Positions 21,253-34,115 of a stretch of 64,000 nt of DNA are shown here, in pieces. How positions within the stretch are numbered: the first letter of the stretch is position 1; each line of letters opens with the position of its first letter. The notes under the pieces are model-generated. The model was not told the DNA's origin. It searched no databases and saw nothing but the letters and a program-made list of their open reading frames with translations. Position numbers and translations under genes: made by a program. The stretch is from Plasmodium coatneyi (lineage: Eukaryota; Apicomplexa; Aconoidasida; Haemosporida; Plasmodiidae), in assembly GCF_001680005.1 (NCBI RefSeq), contig NC_033558.1:650501-714500 (forward strand), in the 5' to 3' direction.

Positions 21253-24200
21253 ATGAAGTACTCATTCCTGGGCCAAAACAACCGGAAGGCAATCTTTACC
21301 ATCATAGCTAACTACATAAACCTGTCACAGTATGAGCTCGCTCGGTCACTACTACACCATTTGGTGGTTAAAAGTTTGTTCACCGGAGATGAATGCAGCA
21401 GGGGGAGGAGGAGAAAGAAAAAAAGGAGGATGACACAGACGGACATATCGACAGAAGAGAAATTGTACTACTTAAGGAAGACGCTCAAATTCATGCGAAG
21501 GTTCTTATCTTATGGTTGCTGTCCTCTACAGATTTTTTCAAACGAGCAATCCAGTGCACACTTTCTACTCAAGGTGGCACGTGACTACAACCGGTTTGTT
21601 GAATTGATCCTTCGAAATGTACTAACCTGTGGGGTGAGGAAAGAACACCTAGCAGGTCAACCATCGAGAAGCGTCCCGAGGTTGTCACGTGAGCTGCGTT
21701 CCATCCTGAGGAAGAAGTACGTGCCTAAGGAGGTGCAAAGCAAAATCGCCTTCGACGCTCTTCTGGCAACCATAGTGGTGCACAGGGAGTACTACCTCTG
21801 CGCGTTCGAAGACTCTTCCTTTTTTGCCTTTTCACTGGATACGGTGCAGTGTCTAAGGAGGGTCTATTATTTGTATGTGAAGGCGAGGCAACTACTCTTA
21901 CAGAGGGGGAAACGCGCACTGAAATGGGACCTACCGGGGGATCACCCCCAAAGATCATCAACAAGGGGGAAGACCAAACTGAAGAACCGCCAGAAGCGCC
22001 TCCTAAAATTATTTAACCGAATTGTTCCGTTTAGCGGGCCAACCAGGGGACCTCCCCACGGGAGGAACACCCCCCCGATTAGTAACTCTCCCAACAGAAG
22101 AGAAAAACAGTGTTCTCCTCCAAAAATAAAAGAAACAGATGAGCTACACAACATAGACCATCTCGTTCTTCACAGCTGCAGAGTGGTATATTGTGAGAAA
22201 ACTGATCAGGTCAGAGAGAGCGCCAACCATGAAGGTAACGAAGCAGACAAGAAAAACAAAGCGGAAGGAACATCATCCATGCATATGATATATATCCCCC
22301 CGCTTCACATCCTTAACAAGGTACCCATATATAATTATGTAAACACCTTTGAAGAGGAGGCACACTATTTTTTCCAACATAACGTTGTGACTTCCCTATA
22401 TAGGGAGCTGTTCTGTTTGGTGTTCTTCCTCCCTGCATTAGGAGTAGAGCTACTTCAGACCCTCTGCTTAAATCAGTCCTTTTTTGATTTCCTGCTGAGT
22501 CTTCTTTTTCTTTCCAATTGGGATCACGCCGGGGTTAGCAATTATTTGCAGGATGGATCAGATGGTAGTCCACCATTGGGGGCAGCTTGCGGAGGGGGCG
22601 TTTCCATGCAGATGGGGGGAAGTGCCACAAACGGGAAGAACCCCGACAAGGAGGACTCACCACCCGAGACGGAAACGGAGGCACAAACAGACGTGGAGAC
22701 GCTACCCACCCTAGGGAGAAAAGAAAAAAAAAAATTAATAGAAAATTGCTACTTCATATTTGCGCAACTGTACTACAATGTGGTGGATATCTACATCGAT
22801 GTCCTGGTCGAAAAATTAAAAAGAAAGGACCTGGTGAATTACAACAATTTTTTGTACCTGCTTAAGTTTAACCACCTTTTTGTGAACAACGTTTTTTTCT
22901 TTTCCATGTGTTTTGTAAATGCGGGGCATCACACAAATGTAAGGATCAACGGGGAGGATACACACCGGAGAAGCGACCCCCCGAAGAATCTCCACTTCGC
23001 TCAAAAGGCTCTGCACAAATTTTACGATTGGCTGGTCCTCCTCGTCTTCCACTACAACGGTGACGAAGCTGCAGTAAACCATTTTGGCCACTTTCCCCAG
23101 TACCCACTAGGCAGTGAAAGGAAGGATGAAAACGCAGAAGATGTGACCCTTTACAAACTCCTCCTCAGGGGAGTCGTGCTCCACCTACCCATTAATTACT
23201 CACACATACGAGCCGTCTTTTTTTTTTACCTAAATAAAATGAGAGAAAAGACGGCTAAAAGAATGGTTCCAAGTGATAACCACAAGAAGAGCGTCATTTA
23301 TGATGTACTCATGTCTACTAACACGTTTCGCTGTTCTGGTGAAGGCCTAGTCGTTAATGTGCTTCTTCACCTTTTCAACTATGCAGACGATCTGTACTGT
23401 CGCTGGGTGCAGACGTCCGTACTGTACTCTCACGTACGTAGTGGGGGGAAGGAGGATCTCCTGTTTTGCCTCAACGGATCACGGATAAGGGGCGTCCACT
23501 TTATGGGGTAATTTAAATATTCCTTCATTGGATGATCTGACCATCACACATGGGCGTAATTTATTTTACTGTTTTTTTTGTTTTTTTTTTTTTTTTTTTT
23601 TTACCCAAACCGCAGCTACCTGTTCGACCTGTGCGAAGCGTACATGGCTAGCCAGGAGTTCCTCCATCTGGACAGACTACTTCAAAACTTTAAGGGACTG
23701 AAAAACCTCTGCGTGCTCTTCTGCCTGGAGAATGCGATGGACGTCCACGTGAGGAGGAAGTGCCTCTCACAGATTAGGGCCAGCAGGAACAATGTATACC
23801 TCTACAACTACATAAAAGACATGAAGGTGAGGGTGAGGATCTCCTCTCATCACTACCAATTGTACAGACAAAACAGGAGGGTAAACCACGGATCGCACAA
23901 ACGCACATTTACGGAGAATGATATTTTTCTCGCACTGAAGCAGTCATCCAGTGGGGCTCTACTCAATCAGCTGAACCTGCTACAATATGTTGGATACTCC
24001 TTTCTCGGGAAAATGGCACAGATGACTCGGTGCAATATTAGGAATGACCTGTACAGGCGGGAGACCAGAATGAACACGAACTTTCTCCTTTTTTACGCGT
24101 GCATGAGGAGCATCTTCCTGTGCCTGCAGGGGTGAGTCCGTCCATTGGTAGGTGTGGGTTCTGCCATACGATACTTCTTCCCCCATAGTTATTTTTCCCT

Positions 24201-27200
24201 CCATCCGCTACTTATCCCACCCCATATTGCAGACGCAGCACCGTGGAGCAGATCAGGAACTACTACAAACTAATTACCTACCGGGAATGCCGAGTAAAAG
24301 CCCTCCTGTATATAACTGTTCTCCTCTTCCAGTGCATACAGAACAGACAAGAAGGGGTGAAGCCAAAACTGCTCATGTGGACAATACATTTCCTATCGCG
24401 TAAACTCAGATCCATCAAGGAAGACAAATCTCTCTTTCTAACAAATTTAAAATTCTTGTTAATGCAAATTGTATGGCATGTGTACGTCCGTCTGTTTGTC
24501 TTCATCCAAAAATGTAGAAGCATACATGTGGACTCAAGAAATGGAAAAAACGGGTTCAGGCGGGTTCTAAGTCATTCCTACGGGTTGCGCATGAGGGGAA
24601 GGGAAGATGCAGAAAAAGCAACGCTGTACCACATCGGAGAAAATTCAAATGGGGAGGGTACCCAGAAGGAAGTACTACAAGTTGGACCTGGTAATGACTC
24701 TCCTGATGGGATAAACAAACTGGGCTTAGTTGAGCTACCCGTATCTACCACCCCGCAGGGAAAGAGTTTGCGTCAACGGGTAATACCCACCCTGCCATAT
24801 ACAAGAGTAACCACAGAACGGATTATGGTCAATCAACTAATAAGAAAAGTGAAAAGAATTTCATCCCTCGGGGTGCACAACAAAGGGGCGTCTAAGCAGA
24901 GTGGGGCATGCAAAAGGGGAAGTTCCATCTTCAATTTTGTAGTTATGGTGGAGAGATACCTGCTCAAGAAGGAGCGTCGTAGAAGACAGACGGTGGGACG
25001 CTCCTCCACCAGGAGTATACTACCCATGGGTGACCTGCAGAGCGAAAATGCTCCCTTCAAAAGGGTTTACTTCAAGACAGGTGACCTCACTAGAGGTGAC
25101 CTAAAAAGGGTTGACTTCAAGAGCGCCGAATTCGAGAGGCACTTCCTGGAACTCATGTGCAGCGATCCGCAGGAGTACCTCTACAGGAACATTGCAGACG
25201 GGAGGAACAATCACCTGAACATGTTCATATTTTTTATATACAAAAAGCAGCTATCCAAAGGAAGGTCGCTGCAGAATTTGTTGCACTACCTCGAATTGAG
25301 CACACTCTTTAAGAACCTGTACATGGGTCAGCCTATCTTATCATTGGGGAGAAGCGGAAGGACCACACTTCAGGGGAAGTCACTCACCCCCCTCTTCCAA
25401 ATGATGCTCTTTTACTATGATAAGTACAGGTGGAACGAGGTGAACAGGTACCTCTTGCCGAACAGCTACGGTGTGGACTTGTTCTCTCTTTATAACTTTT
25501 TGGATATGTGTGTGTCGTGCTCGAATACGGTGGAGAGTGGGATCGCCCTTCTGCGCTTTGTCAGGGGAAGGATACGCAGGGGCGGCGTACTAACCGGTAA
25601 GACGCATCACGAAGTGAATAGGAAGACACGTAAAGATGATGCGTCTTACCGGTTAGAGCGCTTGGCCCATTTCCTGCTCTGCTTCATCGATCGGCTGCAC
25701 GTGCTGATAAGCATAAAGAGCAGGCCCTCCTTGGGGGAAAGAAATAGGGAAAACCAAAATCCACCAAAGGGGCAAAAAAAAGAAACAGTCCCCTCGAGGA
25801 AGGCACCACGGGTCACCAAACCAGTGCTACTAAACAAGTACCTGCTGCTGAAATGCAACTCCCTAAAGGTGCAATCCAAGTTGATCGAAAAATATTTTGT
25901 GGACCTGTATAAGAGAAAGTACTTCCTAAAGGATATGTTCCTCAGATTTAACAACTTAAAAAAAAAAAAAAAAAAAATACATAAAAGTGAACTACGAAGA
26001 GATGACCAACTGTCTGGATAAGTACTGCCACCTGTTGCTAGAAAATGACAAAGGAGCTACCATCAATTATTTGTTTTTTTTTTTTCTTTACGCCAAGATT
26101 CTTATTAAGACTGTACACAGCGCAATGACAGACCAACCAGTGCAGCAAAGCTTTTACCAGTTCGCTTCCCAGTCGAAGGAAAACGTCTCTACCTCTCACA
26201 TCGTGCATGAAAAAGGGGAAGTAAACTACAACCTATTTTTCATTCTTACAGTAGATGTAGACAGACTGATCAAATTCGCTCTCTTCTTGTGTAACTCCTT
26301 TACCAATGCCAGGAGGATGTGTTCTCTCTTCTTCATTCACCACCAGAGGGTGCTCGTCCAAAATATTGCCACTCAGTGTTGCATAAAAAATGCCATTCCT
26401 TTGGTTCAGTTCTGGTGGGGGAATGATTCACCGGGGAGGATTTTCACGCCATCGTTTCTGCCTACAGATACGCCCAATACAGATGTTACCCCTCAGAAAA
26501 ATATATTAGGGTGTAACTATTTGGGAGAGAAATCTGCTGAACAACCTGAGGAGAAGCACCTCATGGGAGAGTTCCTCTTTCTTCTTAATGATGTCGTTGG
26601 GGCGCTGGAGCAGGTGAAGCGAAGGATCACTCCCACAGAGGGAAAAAAGAGGAAGAAAAAAACATGCAAATTGAAGCAACTCCTTTTGAATTACATCCAG
26701 CATGTGATCGACACACAGGGAGGGGTACCACCAGATGGGAAAATAAAACCTCCTGCACGGAGAGGTAACCCCGCCGAGGCTTCCCCTGAGGAGCGCTTTT
26801 ATACCTTGAAGAATCAATGCACTGATGACCACCCCAGCGTGGAAGACAAAGATGAGCTAATAAATCTGTTCATATGCCTGGAAAAGTGTGACCACTACTT
26901 CCCCTTTATTTTTAACACCCTCTATGGATATGCCTTTTCAACAAAGTATAGTTTTTTGAATAGACTCCTGGTGGAAAGGTACAGCTGCATTAAAAGGATT
27001 TTCTGGATTTGTCACAGGGAAAGGGGTGCCTCACCGGAGGACAGCGTCTTACAAACGGTTAACGATGCTACCAGTGTGAACGACGTTAGAAGGGCTGATC
27101 GAGAGGTGGGCGTGTACTGCCTCAAGTACAACGACTTGGAACACCTGGACAGCTTCACGAAGTGCCTCCTCTACGCGTCCATCTTCGACAACCAACATAA

Positions 27201-30200
27201 TATGGACTGCCTGCATCTGTACCAGTTGGTGAAGGCACCCAATGGGGAGAAAAAAGTAGACCTGAACACGAAGAAGCTAAACAAGTTTTACGCACCTCTT
27301 TTGAGAAAAGTGCAAAATGCCACCACCGAGGAAGTATTCAATAATCCATTTAAATTAAAAGGGAAAACATTTAGTGCACCTCGGAGTTGTGTCAAAAAGG
27401 AAGAACTTTTGACGTACCTCCTCAGGGAGACAACCCCTCTGGAGAGTCTTCTCGATGTCGTCGTAAATTTATTCATGGGGGATGATCACACACTGAGTAG
27501 GATGACTTTGCAAGAGGTAACCCTGATCGTGAATACCACCTATTGTAGGTGCCAAGAATTTCGAACGGAAGACCAGGCATCGTTGGCGCATACCCTCAGG
27601 ACCTGTGATCAGGTCGATTGCTACACTTTTGGGAGACTGCCAAACAGCCTGCATGGGGATGTCACCAAGGTGGGTGTGTACATGAGGGTGCTCCAAATGG
27701 TTAGTAAAGTGCAGAGGGTATCCAATGGGGAGATTCCCCAAAGTGGGGACCCCCCTAAGTCAGTCCGCCGCTTTACAACGCAACCAGCCCACTGGGTGAG
27801 GATCCTCAAAACGATTATGATCGAACCAATGGGCGAGAAAGACACGCTGCAATTCATCACGCAAAATAGGCTTTTCAAACATGCCTCCTTCCTCCTTAAC
27901 TATAAGTTGGGTCCAGTCACCAGCGTCTCCAAAAGAGAGACCATACTTAAACTGGAGAGGAAATGCAAGGCAGCTTATATTTTGCATCTATGGTGGAGTA
28001 ACAACCCGAGGAAGAAAAAAAAAATTATTTCCTTTTTGGAGAAGCTGAATGGAGAAAAGGAAGTGAAAACCTTACTAAGCAGTATACTCTATGACCGAGA
28101 CAACAGTAACCTGCAAGACTTTTTTTCCTTCCTACTTTCCCATTTTGAGACAACCTTCGTGAGGAAGTTCTACCTGCTGGCACTCGTTTCGCACACGTTG
28201 CAGTTGCCATCAATCCGCCAGGTCAATCTTAGGGAACTTATTTCTTCCCTTCTCTGGAGGGACAAGTTAGACCTAGACAGACTCATCCTGAGGAAGGACC
28301 TGTACAGACCTAAATTGTATACTCTCCTTCGTTACGCCTTTTTGTGCATTCATATTGACTGTTCCAAGGGTGCTTCGTCGGAGGGGGAACATTGGAAAGA
28401 GCATCGAAGGGGGAAAAAACACCACCGAGGAAGGACTCACCAACAGAACGCCCTTCCCTACAGTTTGTCCAAATGTCTATCCGTTTTGGAGCTGGCTGCG
28501 TTGGTCAGTGGTGAAGACAATGCTCAGCTCCTGTATGAGATATTTTTGCGCGTGACGCAGGTTCTGTTCGATCGTGTGTGCAACCGCATGTGTGACCAAA
28601 CGTGTGACCGCTTGCCTGGGGAGGACCACCTAGACAGCTGCGTGAAATTGAAAAAGAAGCTGCACCATGTGAATCGCCCCGCCAGCGCGAACGGGAACAA
28701 GGAACCGCCGCCACATGGGAAGCTCAAAAAGAAGTTCAGCCTGTTTGGCCAGTTTTTTCAAAAGAACCTAAATGCAAACGGGGTTAACGCAAAAGGGAAG
28801 AGCGCCAATAACGCATACATCAGGCATTATCATATGATCAAATCGGAGGAACCACCACAACCAAGATGCAACCAGAACAGTGGGGGAAAACCACAAATAA
28901 GCATAAACATCCTCTTGTATACCTTCTATAAAGTATGTTACTTCTTCTATGCAAACTACAAAGAACTGAGAAGAGGAAGCAACCTTCTGTGTACCTTGCT
29001 TCCCATGCTGATATATGTACAGACGTCCCTGCGGTTCCGAGTGTGCCTCAAATCGGTCATTAAGCTGGACTTAAAAGAACTCATTGATTTGCTAAGGGTG
29101 AAGAACTTCAACATGTGTAACCAACTGATCCATAGAATCTGTTCTTGCTACATCTACCATGTGAATTCCTTTGGGGTTTTAGGAGAACCCACTTTGTTCT
29201 TCCCCTTGGCTAGCTCAAAAAGGAGACTCAGCAAATACAAAATGGTGAAAAATATCGTATCGCTGCTAAGGTGTAGCGAGGGAGACATCCCCAGGGAAGT
29301 GGTACCCTTGAAGGTGAACAACTTTTATGTGTATAGGTACGCCAACGAAACGTGTGTGTATAGACAGTTCGTCGATGCGGCAGGAGTTGTGGTGCGTGAG
29401 TTCGGGGCGGACCAGGCAAGAAACCTATATCAAAGGGATTCTGTAAATCGTAGTACAGTGAAACGAAACGGAGCGAATGCAGTGAACCAGGAAGACCTGT
29501 TGCAGACGGTGCAGCGGCTCCACTTCAGCGTTATCACGTTTTATGTGACCCTCTTATCCAAGTGTAATATGGACCTGTACTTGTCTCTGAATTTATTTTT
29601 CTCCCTCATGTGCACCTACCACTGGTCAAGCAATCCTTACAAGAAATACAAAAAGCTGATCTCCTACTTTTCCAACGTTAATGTGCATAAGGATAAGGGG
29701 GCGAACGTCCTGGGGGGGATGAATAATCACGTGGGGATAAATGAATGGCCTGTTCATAAACTACTGAAAAGAACTAGCAGCGTCAAGAAACCTGCCCCAA
29801 TATGTTCACCAGGGGGGATATACAAAATGGTCCTCCAAGTGAACTCTGGAGGGGGGATTCACTCTTGGAAGGACTACACCTATTTAGGGTACATCCGGCT
29901 GGAATTCAAAAATAAAGGGGATTCACTTTCTAAGGGAGTAGGTCCCTCTCTTAGTTATCATCTTGTAGGAAGCGATGATGTGGCTTCATTCCACCAGCGA
30001 TTTGTTCCGAAACGGAGTGGCAACCTTCTTCCTTCTTGCAGAAAAAACCGAATGGACTTCCCTGCACAGAGCATTTACTCTCCATCCGCCTCAATATACG
30101 TTAGAAGACACCTCCTCACCAGCGTCACTTTCGCCTACCTATACAGCTACCAGAATGACGTGCATTTTGGAGGGGACTGCCGAGAGATTCCATCCGTAAG

Positions 30201-33118
30201 AGCCCTCACACAGAAGCAGCTCCTTCGGTACGTCATTGAGCATGTAAATAACCCCTACCTTCTGATCAGAAAAGGAATGCATCCTGTGGAGGCGTATCCA
30301 GTACATCCACGTGGCTACCCACAGACAACAGGAGAAGGCACCAAAATAGGAACAACCAATGCAAGGACAACCATGATGAGTAAGGTTAACAAATGGCCAG
30401 TGGACCACCTTAGGAACAAACAAAAGACCTTCACCTTCACAAGTTATTTGAGACAAAAGAGAGTGGATCGAAATATCAACCTGTTCGCCCACAAATTGGA
30501 CCTCTTCCAGGAGTACATAAAAAGGATACACAACGATTCTTTGGGAAGACATGTGTTGGATTTCTTCTCATCCATTCAGTTGGCTAACAACTATGAGCGT
30601 TTCTTCTATGACGTGGATGCTTCTTGTTCATTCCCTCTGTGTTATGCACACCCGAGCAGCAACTTAGCTTTGTCTTCTCAGTACTTTAAGAAGAGCTTCC
30701 ATGAGGTATGTTCTAATATGTCTCTCCCAAAATGTGATGCACAGGTGGATGGCGGCACCTGTGCGGGAAAGACAAGGAACCTCCTCTTCATCACATCCCT
30801 GTTGTTGCCTTATGGTTCGAGGTAAGTGCAGCAACAATAGCGTTTTCTTCACTGTTTCGATTGTCCTGGTTCGTCCACCGATTTGCCTCTTCACCCCTTT
30901 GTCTGATTGCCCTCCCTGCAGGTGCCCGAGGCTGCCAAGCTACAACCTCGCCAAGTGTGACCCCTTCCGCCTGGCCACCCTGAGGAGCTACTTCTCACCG
31001 GACACCCTCCTCAGCGTCTGCACCAAAAGCGACCTCACCAAGAACTGCTTCAGGATCATTCGGAAAAAGGTGCGCCGAAAGGGAGGACATTCCCTGGTGC
31101 ATGCGTGGGTACAACCGAACAACTGCATAACCTCAATTATGATGTGATGCTTTCCCCTCCACTTCCCCCACAGGGAGCGACCAGTGCACAGTTCAGCCGC
31201 ATCATCAAGAGGGCGTGCAGGCACAACTACATCTACAAAACATTTCAGAACGTGTCCCGCCTCGAGGACCCTCGCTTCCAGCGCGTAAGTTTTTCCTCTC
31301 CGTTGCGCTTTCAAGAATCTATCCTGGTTGAACGTTCTGCGTTTTCACAACCTCCTATTTACTTCCTCCTCACTCAGGAAATAAAGTGCCACTTGATGCA
31401 ACGCAGGATGTACGCCCTACTGTACAACTACCTGGTAGGTGGACACATCACCTATCACATTTGCAAATGGTCTCTCCGAAAAAACACACACACATAGGGG
31501 TGTATAAACCATTTTTTCCTTCACAACCCTTCGCAGGTTTTTTCCGGAGACTACCTCAACGCAGTCATACTTTGCGTGCATAACTATTCCATTGCGCAAA
31601 ACACGTAAAAGAAGAAAATGCCAAATGGGGAACAAGGAAATCGTCCCTTGTGTGCCTACTCAGGGGCTCAATTCAGACGCGCAGAATTAACCACCCACAC
31701 ATCCATATGCGAACAAATGCAGAAAAAAAAAATCCTTTTATATGCTCCTCCCTGTAGGGACACACAAAATGGCTACCTGAACAACGCCCTCGTGAACCTC
31801 ACCCTGATCAGTGACACGTTTAAGGGGTAATTTTTCTCTCCACTTAGGATGTGCACGGAGCGGTCTTGTTAGATGTGTCTGCGTTTTGAACGGTGGCTAT
31901 GCATCCTTGCATCGTGCCTTCCGAATCGTGCCCCGTTTCACCACACCCCTTCCTCCCCCCTTTGTGGTAGCTCCAAGATGGGACCTACCTCCACACGGAA
32001 AATACCCCACGAACCTTTCATTATATATAACCGCAGCCGCCTTCGCAAGAGGAGCAGCAAATTTTATCGACCCAGCAATTTTAACATACTTTTTGGAGAA
32101 ACGCAAAAAAGGCAGGGTCATCAGGTCTCCATCGATACGATACACAGGTAGGTCCCTCCATAAGGTGACGCGCCCACACGGAGGGAAGGGAATACATATT
32201 GTTACGCAATGCGAGTATGCATAAGTGCACCCCCCTCACAACATCCCCTTTCTTTGCTTACACCGCAGATGCATGGACCTCATAACCCTACAACAGACAC
32301 TCCTGAACGCCCAGCTGGGTTACCCAGTGAAAATCCTGAACTGCAAAAAATTGGAAATCTCCCTGTGCATACACATTTTAGTTTACAAGAAAAAGTACAA
32401 CCTCGCAGATAACGTTATAAATGTGTACCAGTGGAAGTACACCTTCACGTACTGTCTGGCTTGTCTGTTCTGCATACTGCTAGAAGGGGATTTTTACTTC
32501 CTGGAGGACGTTTTCCACTACGTTAAGATAAAGCTCAACAATGAGGACGTGAGCATGTTCCTCCTCCACGTCGTGCACTTATTTTTGGAGTACCGCACGA
32601 AATGGAGGCACGTCTACGAGCGTGTGAAGTGCGTACACGGTGGCTATCCCGGGGGGGAACTGCATAGGCAAGACCATCCTGATGACCACCGTACGGAGCA
32701 ACGTTCCTTCCTGCACGACGTGCTGCGTCACATCACCGACAACGATTGCCTGTTCTACGCACACACCCTCCTCTTCATTCACGACAAGCAGCAATACGCA
32801 GGCATCCGCAAAAATATGAAACGCCTCTTATTCAGTAACATATGCAAAAACGATATTTACAGAACAATTATCGGGGCATACAAGTTTATCCACCAGGATC
32901 ACCGGATGAACTTTAACTTGATTCATGAGAATAGGGGATCCTTTAAAAAGTCTTCTCTCCGCAGGATGAACTTAACAAACTCTGGTGGCATTCAAGACGA
33001 CTACAACTTTGAGCAGCTGATGTCGTTGGCTAAGAAGTACCCAGACAACATAAAGGAGAATATCACGCGGGAAATTTTAGCCATTCGTCATGTAACCGTG
33101 CAGCAACGCAGCGACTAG
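21253..33118 (+). CDS. Giant spatacsin (SPG11)-like protein, ten exons, with a frame break in an A20 run
   Basis: I place exons at 21253-23507, 23616-24131, 24233-30821, 30922-31069, 31174-31284, 31378-31434, 31537-31604, 31758-31826, 31971-32147 and 32269-33118, all GT-AG and phase-compatible. They sum to 10,840 nt, one base more than a multiple of three. The surplus maps to the A20 run at 25958-25977 in exon 3, so the intact protein would be about 3612 residues. It is mostly helical with no membrane segment. The small C-terminal exons match the spatacsin C-terminal domain in order: a HRCMDLITLQQTLLN helix, an LADNVINVYQW segment and an LEGDFYFLEDVF motif, against LITLQ..LN, VAEAY...W and GDF.YLE in animal spatacsin as I remember it. 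Spatacsin acts with spastizin and AP-5 in late-endosome/lysosome membrane recycling. Spastizin (ZFYVE26) is the main alternative; no FYVE finger is present. Confidence 0.55.
25590..25656 (+). repeat. Perfect 20-bp inverted repeat within coding sequence
   Basis: Arms 25590-25609 and 25637-25656 are exact reverse complements around a 27-nt loop, predicting a strong hairpin in DNA or mRNA. The hairpin lies in exon 3 of the spatacsin-like gene, in a hydrophilic insert, and the frame stays open across it. The left arm contains a GGTAAG sequence resembling a 5' splice site. Confidence 0.9.
25958..25977 (+). repeat. A20 homopolymer at the frame break of the spatacsin-like gene
   Basis: A pure run of 20 adenines. 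The reading frame before it encodes ...FLRFNNLKK and the frame after it continues as ...KYIKVNYEEMTNCLDKY, one base out of register. Both sides encode protein of the same character and the run itself encodes lysines. A miscounted homopolymer is the simplest explanation. Confidence 0.9.
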
Positions 33119-34115
33119 CCAAATGGACTACCCAGATGCAACACCGACAGTCCATTCTCTCTCCTTCCCTCCCCTTTACGCATATACACTTCTGGCGCTG
33201 CTTAAAAAACTCGGTCAAGAAGAAATGTGTAAACGTGTTTTCCTCTTCTTTCCCCGCATGCGTGTGTAGGTTCGTTCGTTTGTTTATATTTTTTTTTTTT
33301 TTTTTTTTTTTTAAATTTCCGCACCTGCGACGTACGCACGTGTAGTTGTTCCGTTCAGCAGTTCTACAGGGGCAGTTACATTTCCCCGCGTAAGGAAAAA
33401 GCATCACCTCCATCTTCACTGTCACCAAGATGGATGCTCCCACGGGGAAGCGCGTTAATAAAGGAGCCTCATTTGGCATAGCGCACTTTGGGTGTGTTCC
33501 CACGCAGCTGTGTAAAACTTGCTTGCATTCGATGAGGGCCTCTTTACCCACCCGATGGCGTCGCGCAGGTCGAGTGCACAATTGCTCAGTTCGGCGTTTC
33601 CTCCTGTGGGCAGTTCGCCCCGTTCAGTGGTGAACTTGCCAAGTTGGCTCCCGCGTGTTGAAATCCGTTTGGCCTTATCTTAAAAAGGGGCACGTCAAGA
33701 GAGCGACCTACGGTTAGCACGCGATGGTGCATAGTATGCAATGCCCATCTGGATACGTAGGGAAGTTATCACGTTACAGCTGACGCGGGAAGAAGCCCCT
33801 CCTTTGAAGAACCCACTTCACACAACCGTTGTAAAAGGGATAAAAACCACGCCTAACTCGCACCAACACATTCGTTCATGCTGATTTGGGAATAATCCCA
33901 CGGGAAGGAATACCCCAACCAAGTTGCACAAACAAAAGGAGAAAGACAACATTACTAAGGAAGGGACGACAAACAGAGTTTGCATTTTTTTTTTTTTTTT
34001 TTTCTGTATCGCTATATAGAGGAAAATGTAATAGCTCCTTTGGAAGGTTCCACACGTTTCAGCTGTTCGTGGGTACACTACAAAAAAAAAAAAAAAGGGG
34101 TGACGCGACGGAAGG
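33119..34115. other. Intergenic before the 1414-residue protein gene
   Basis: About 1.0 kb between plus-strand genes. It holds a T run of about 24 bases near 33289-33312, another near 33985-34003 and an A run near 34082-34096 just before the next start. A minus-strand frame (33063-33581) crosses homopolymers and shows no known domain. No gene called. Confidence 0.5.

Noticed and set aside
21253..33118. Reading the giant gene as several separate genes
   Set aside because: Every break except the A20 run coincides with GT and AG sites whose phases match, and the joined protein continues smoothly.
32148..33118. Spastizin (ZFYVE26) as the identity of the giant gene
   Set aside because: No FYVE zinc finger is present, and the LITLQ and GDF.FLE pattern fits spatacsin better. 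Kept only as the alternative.
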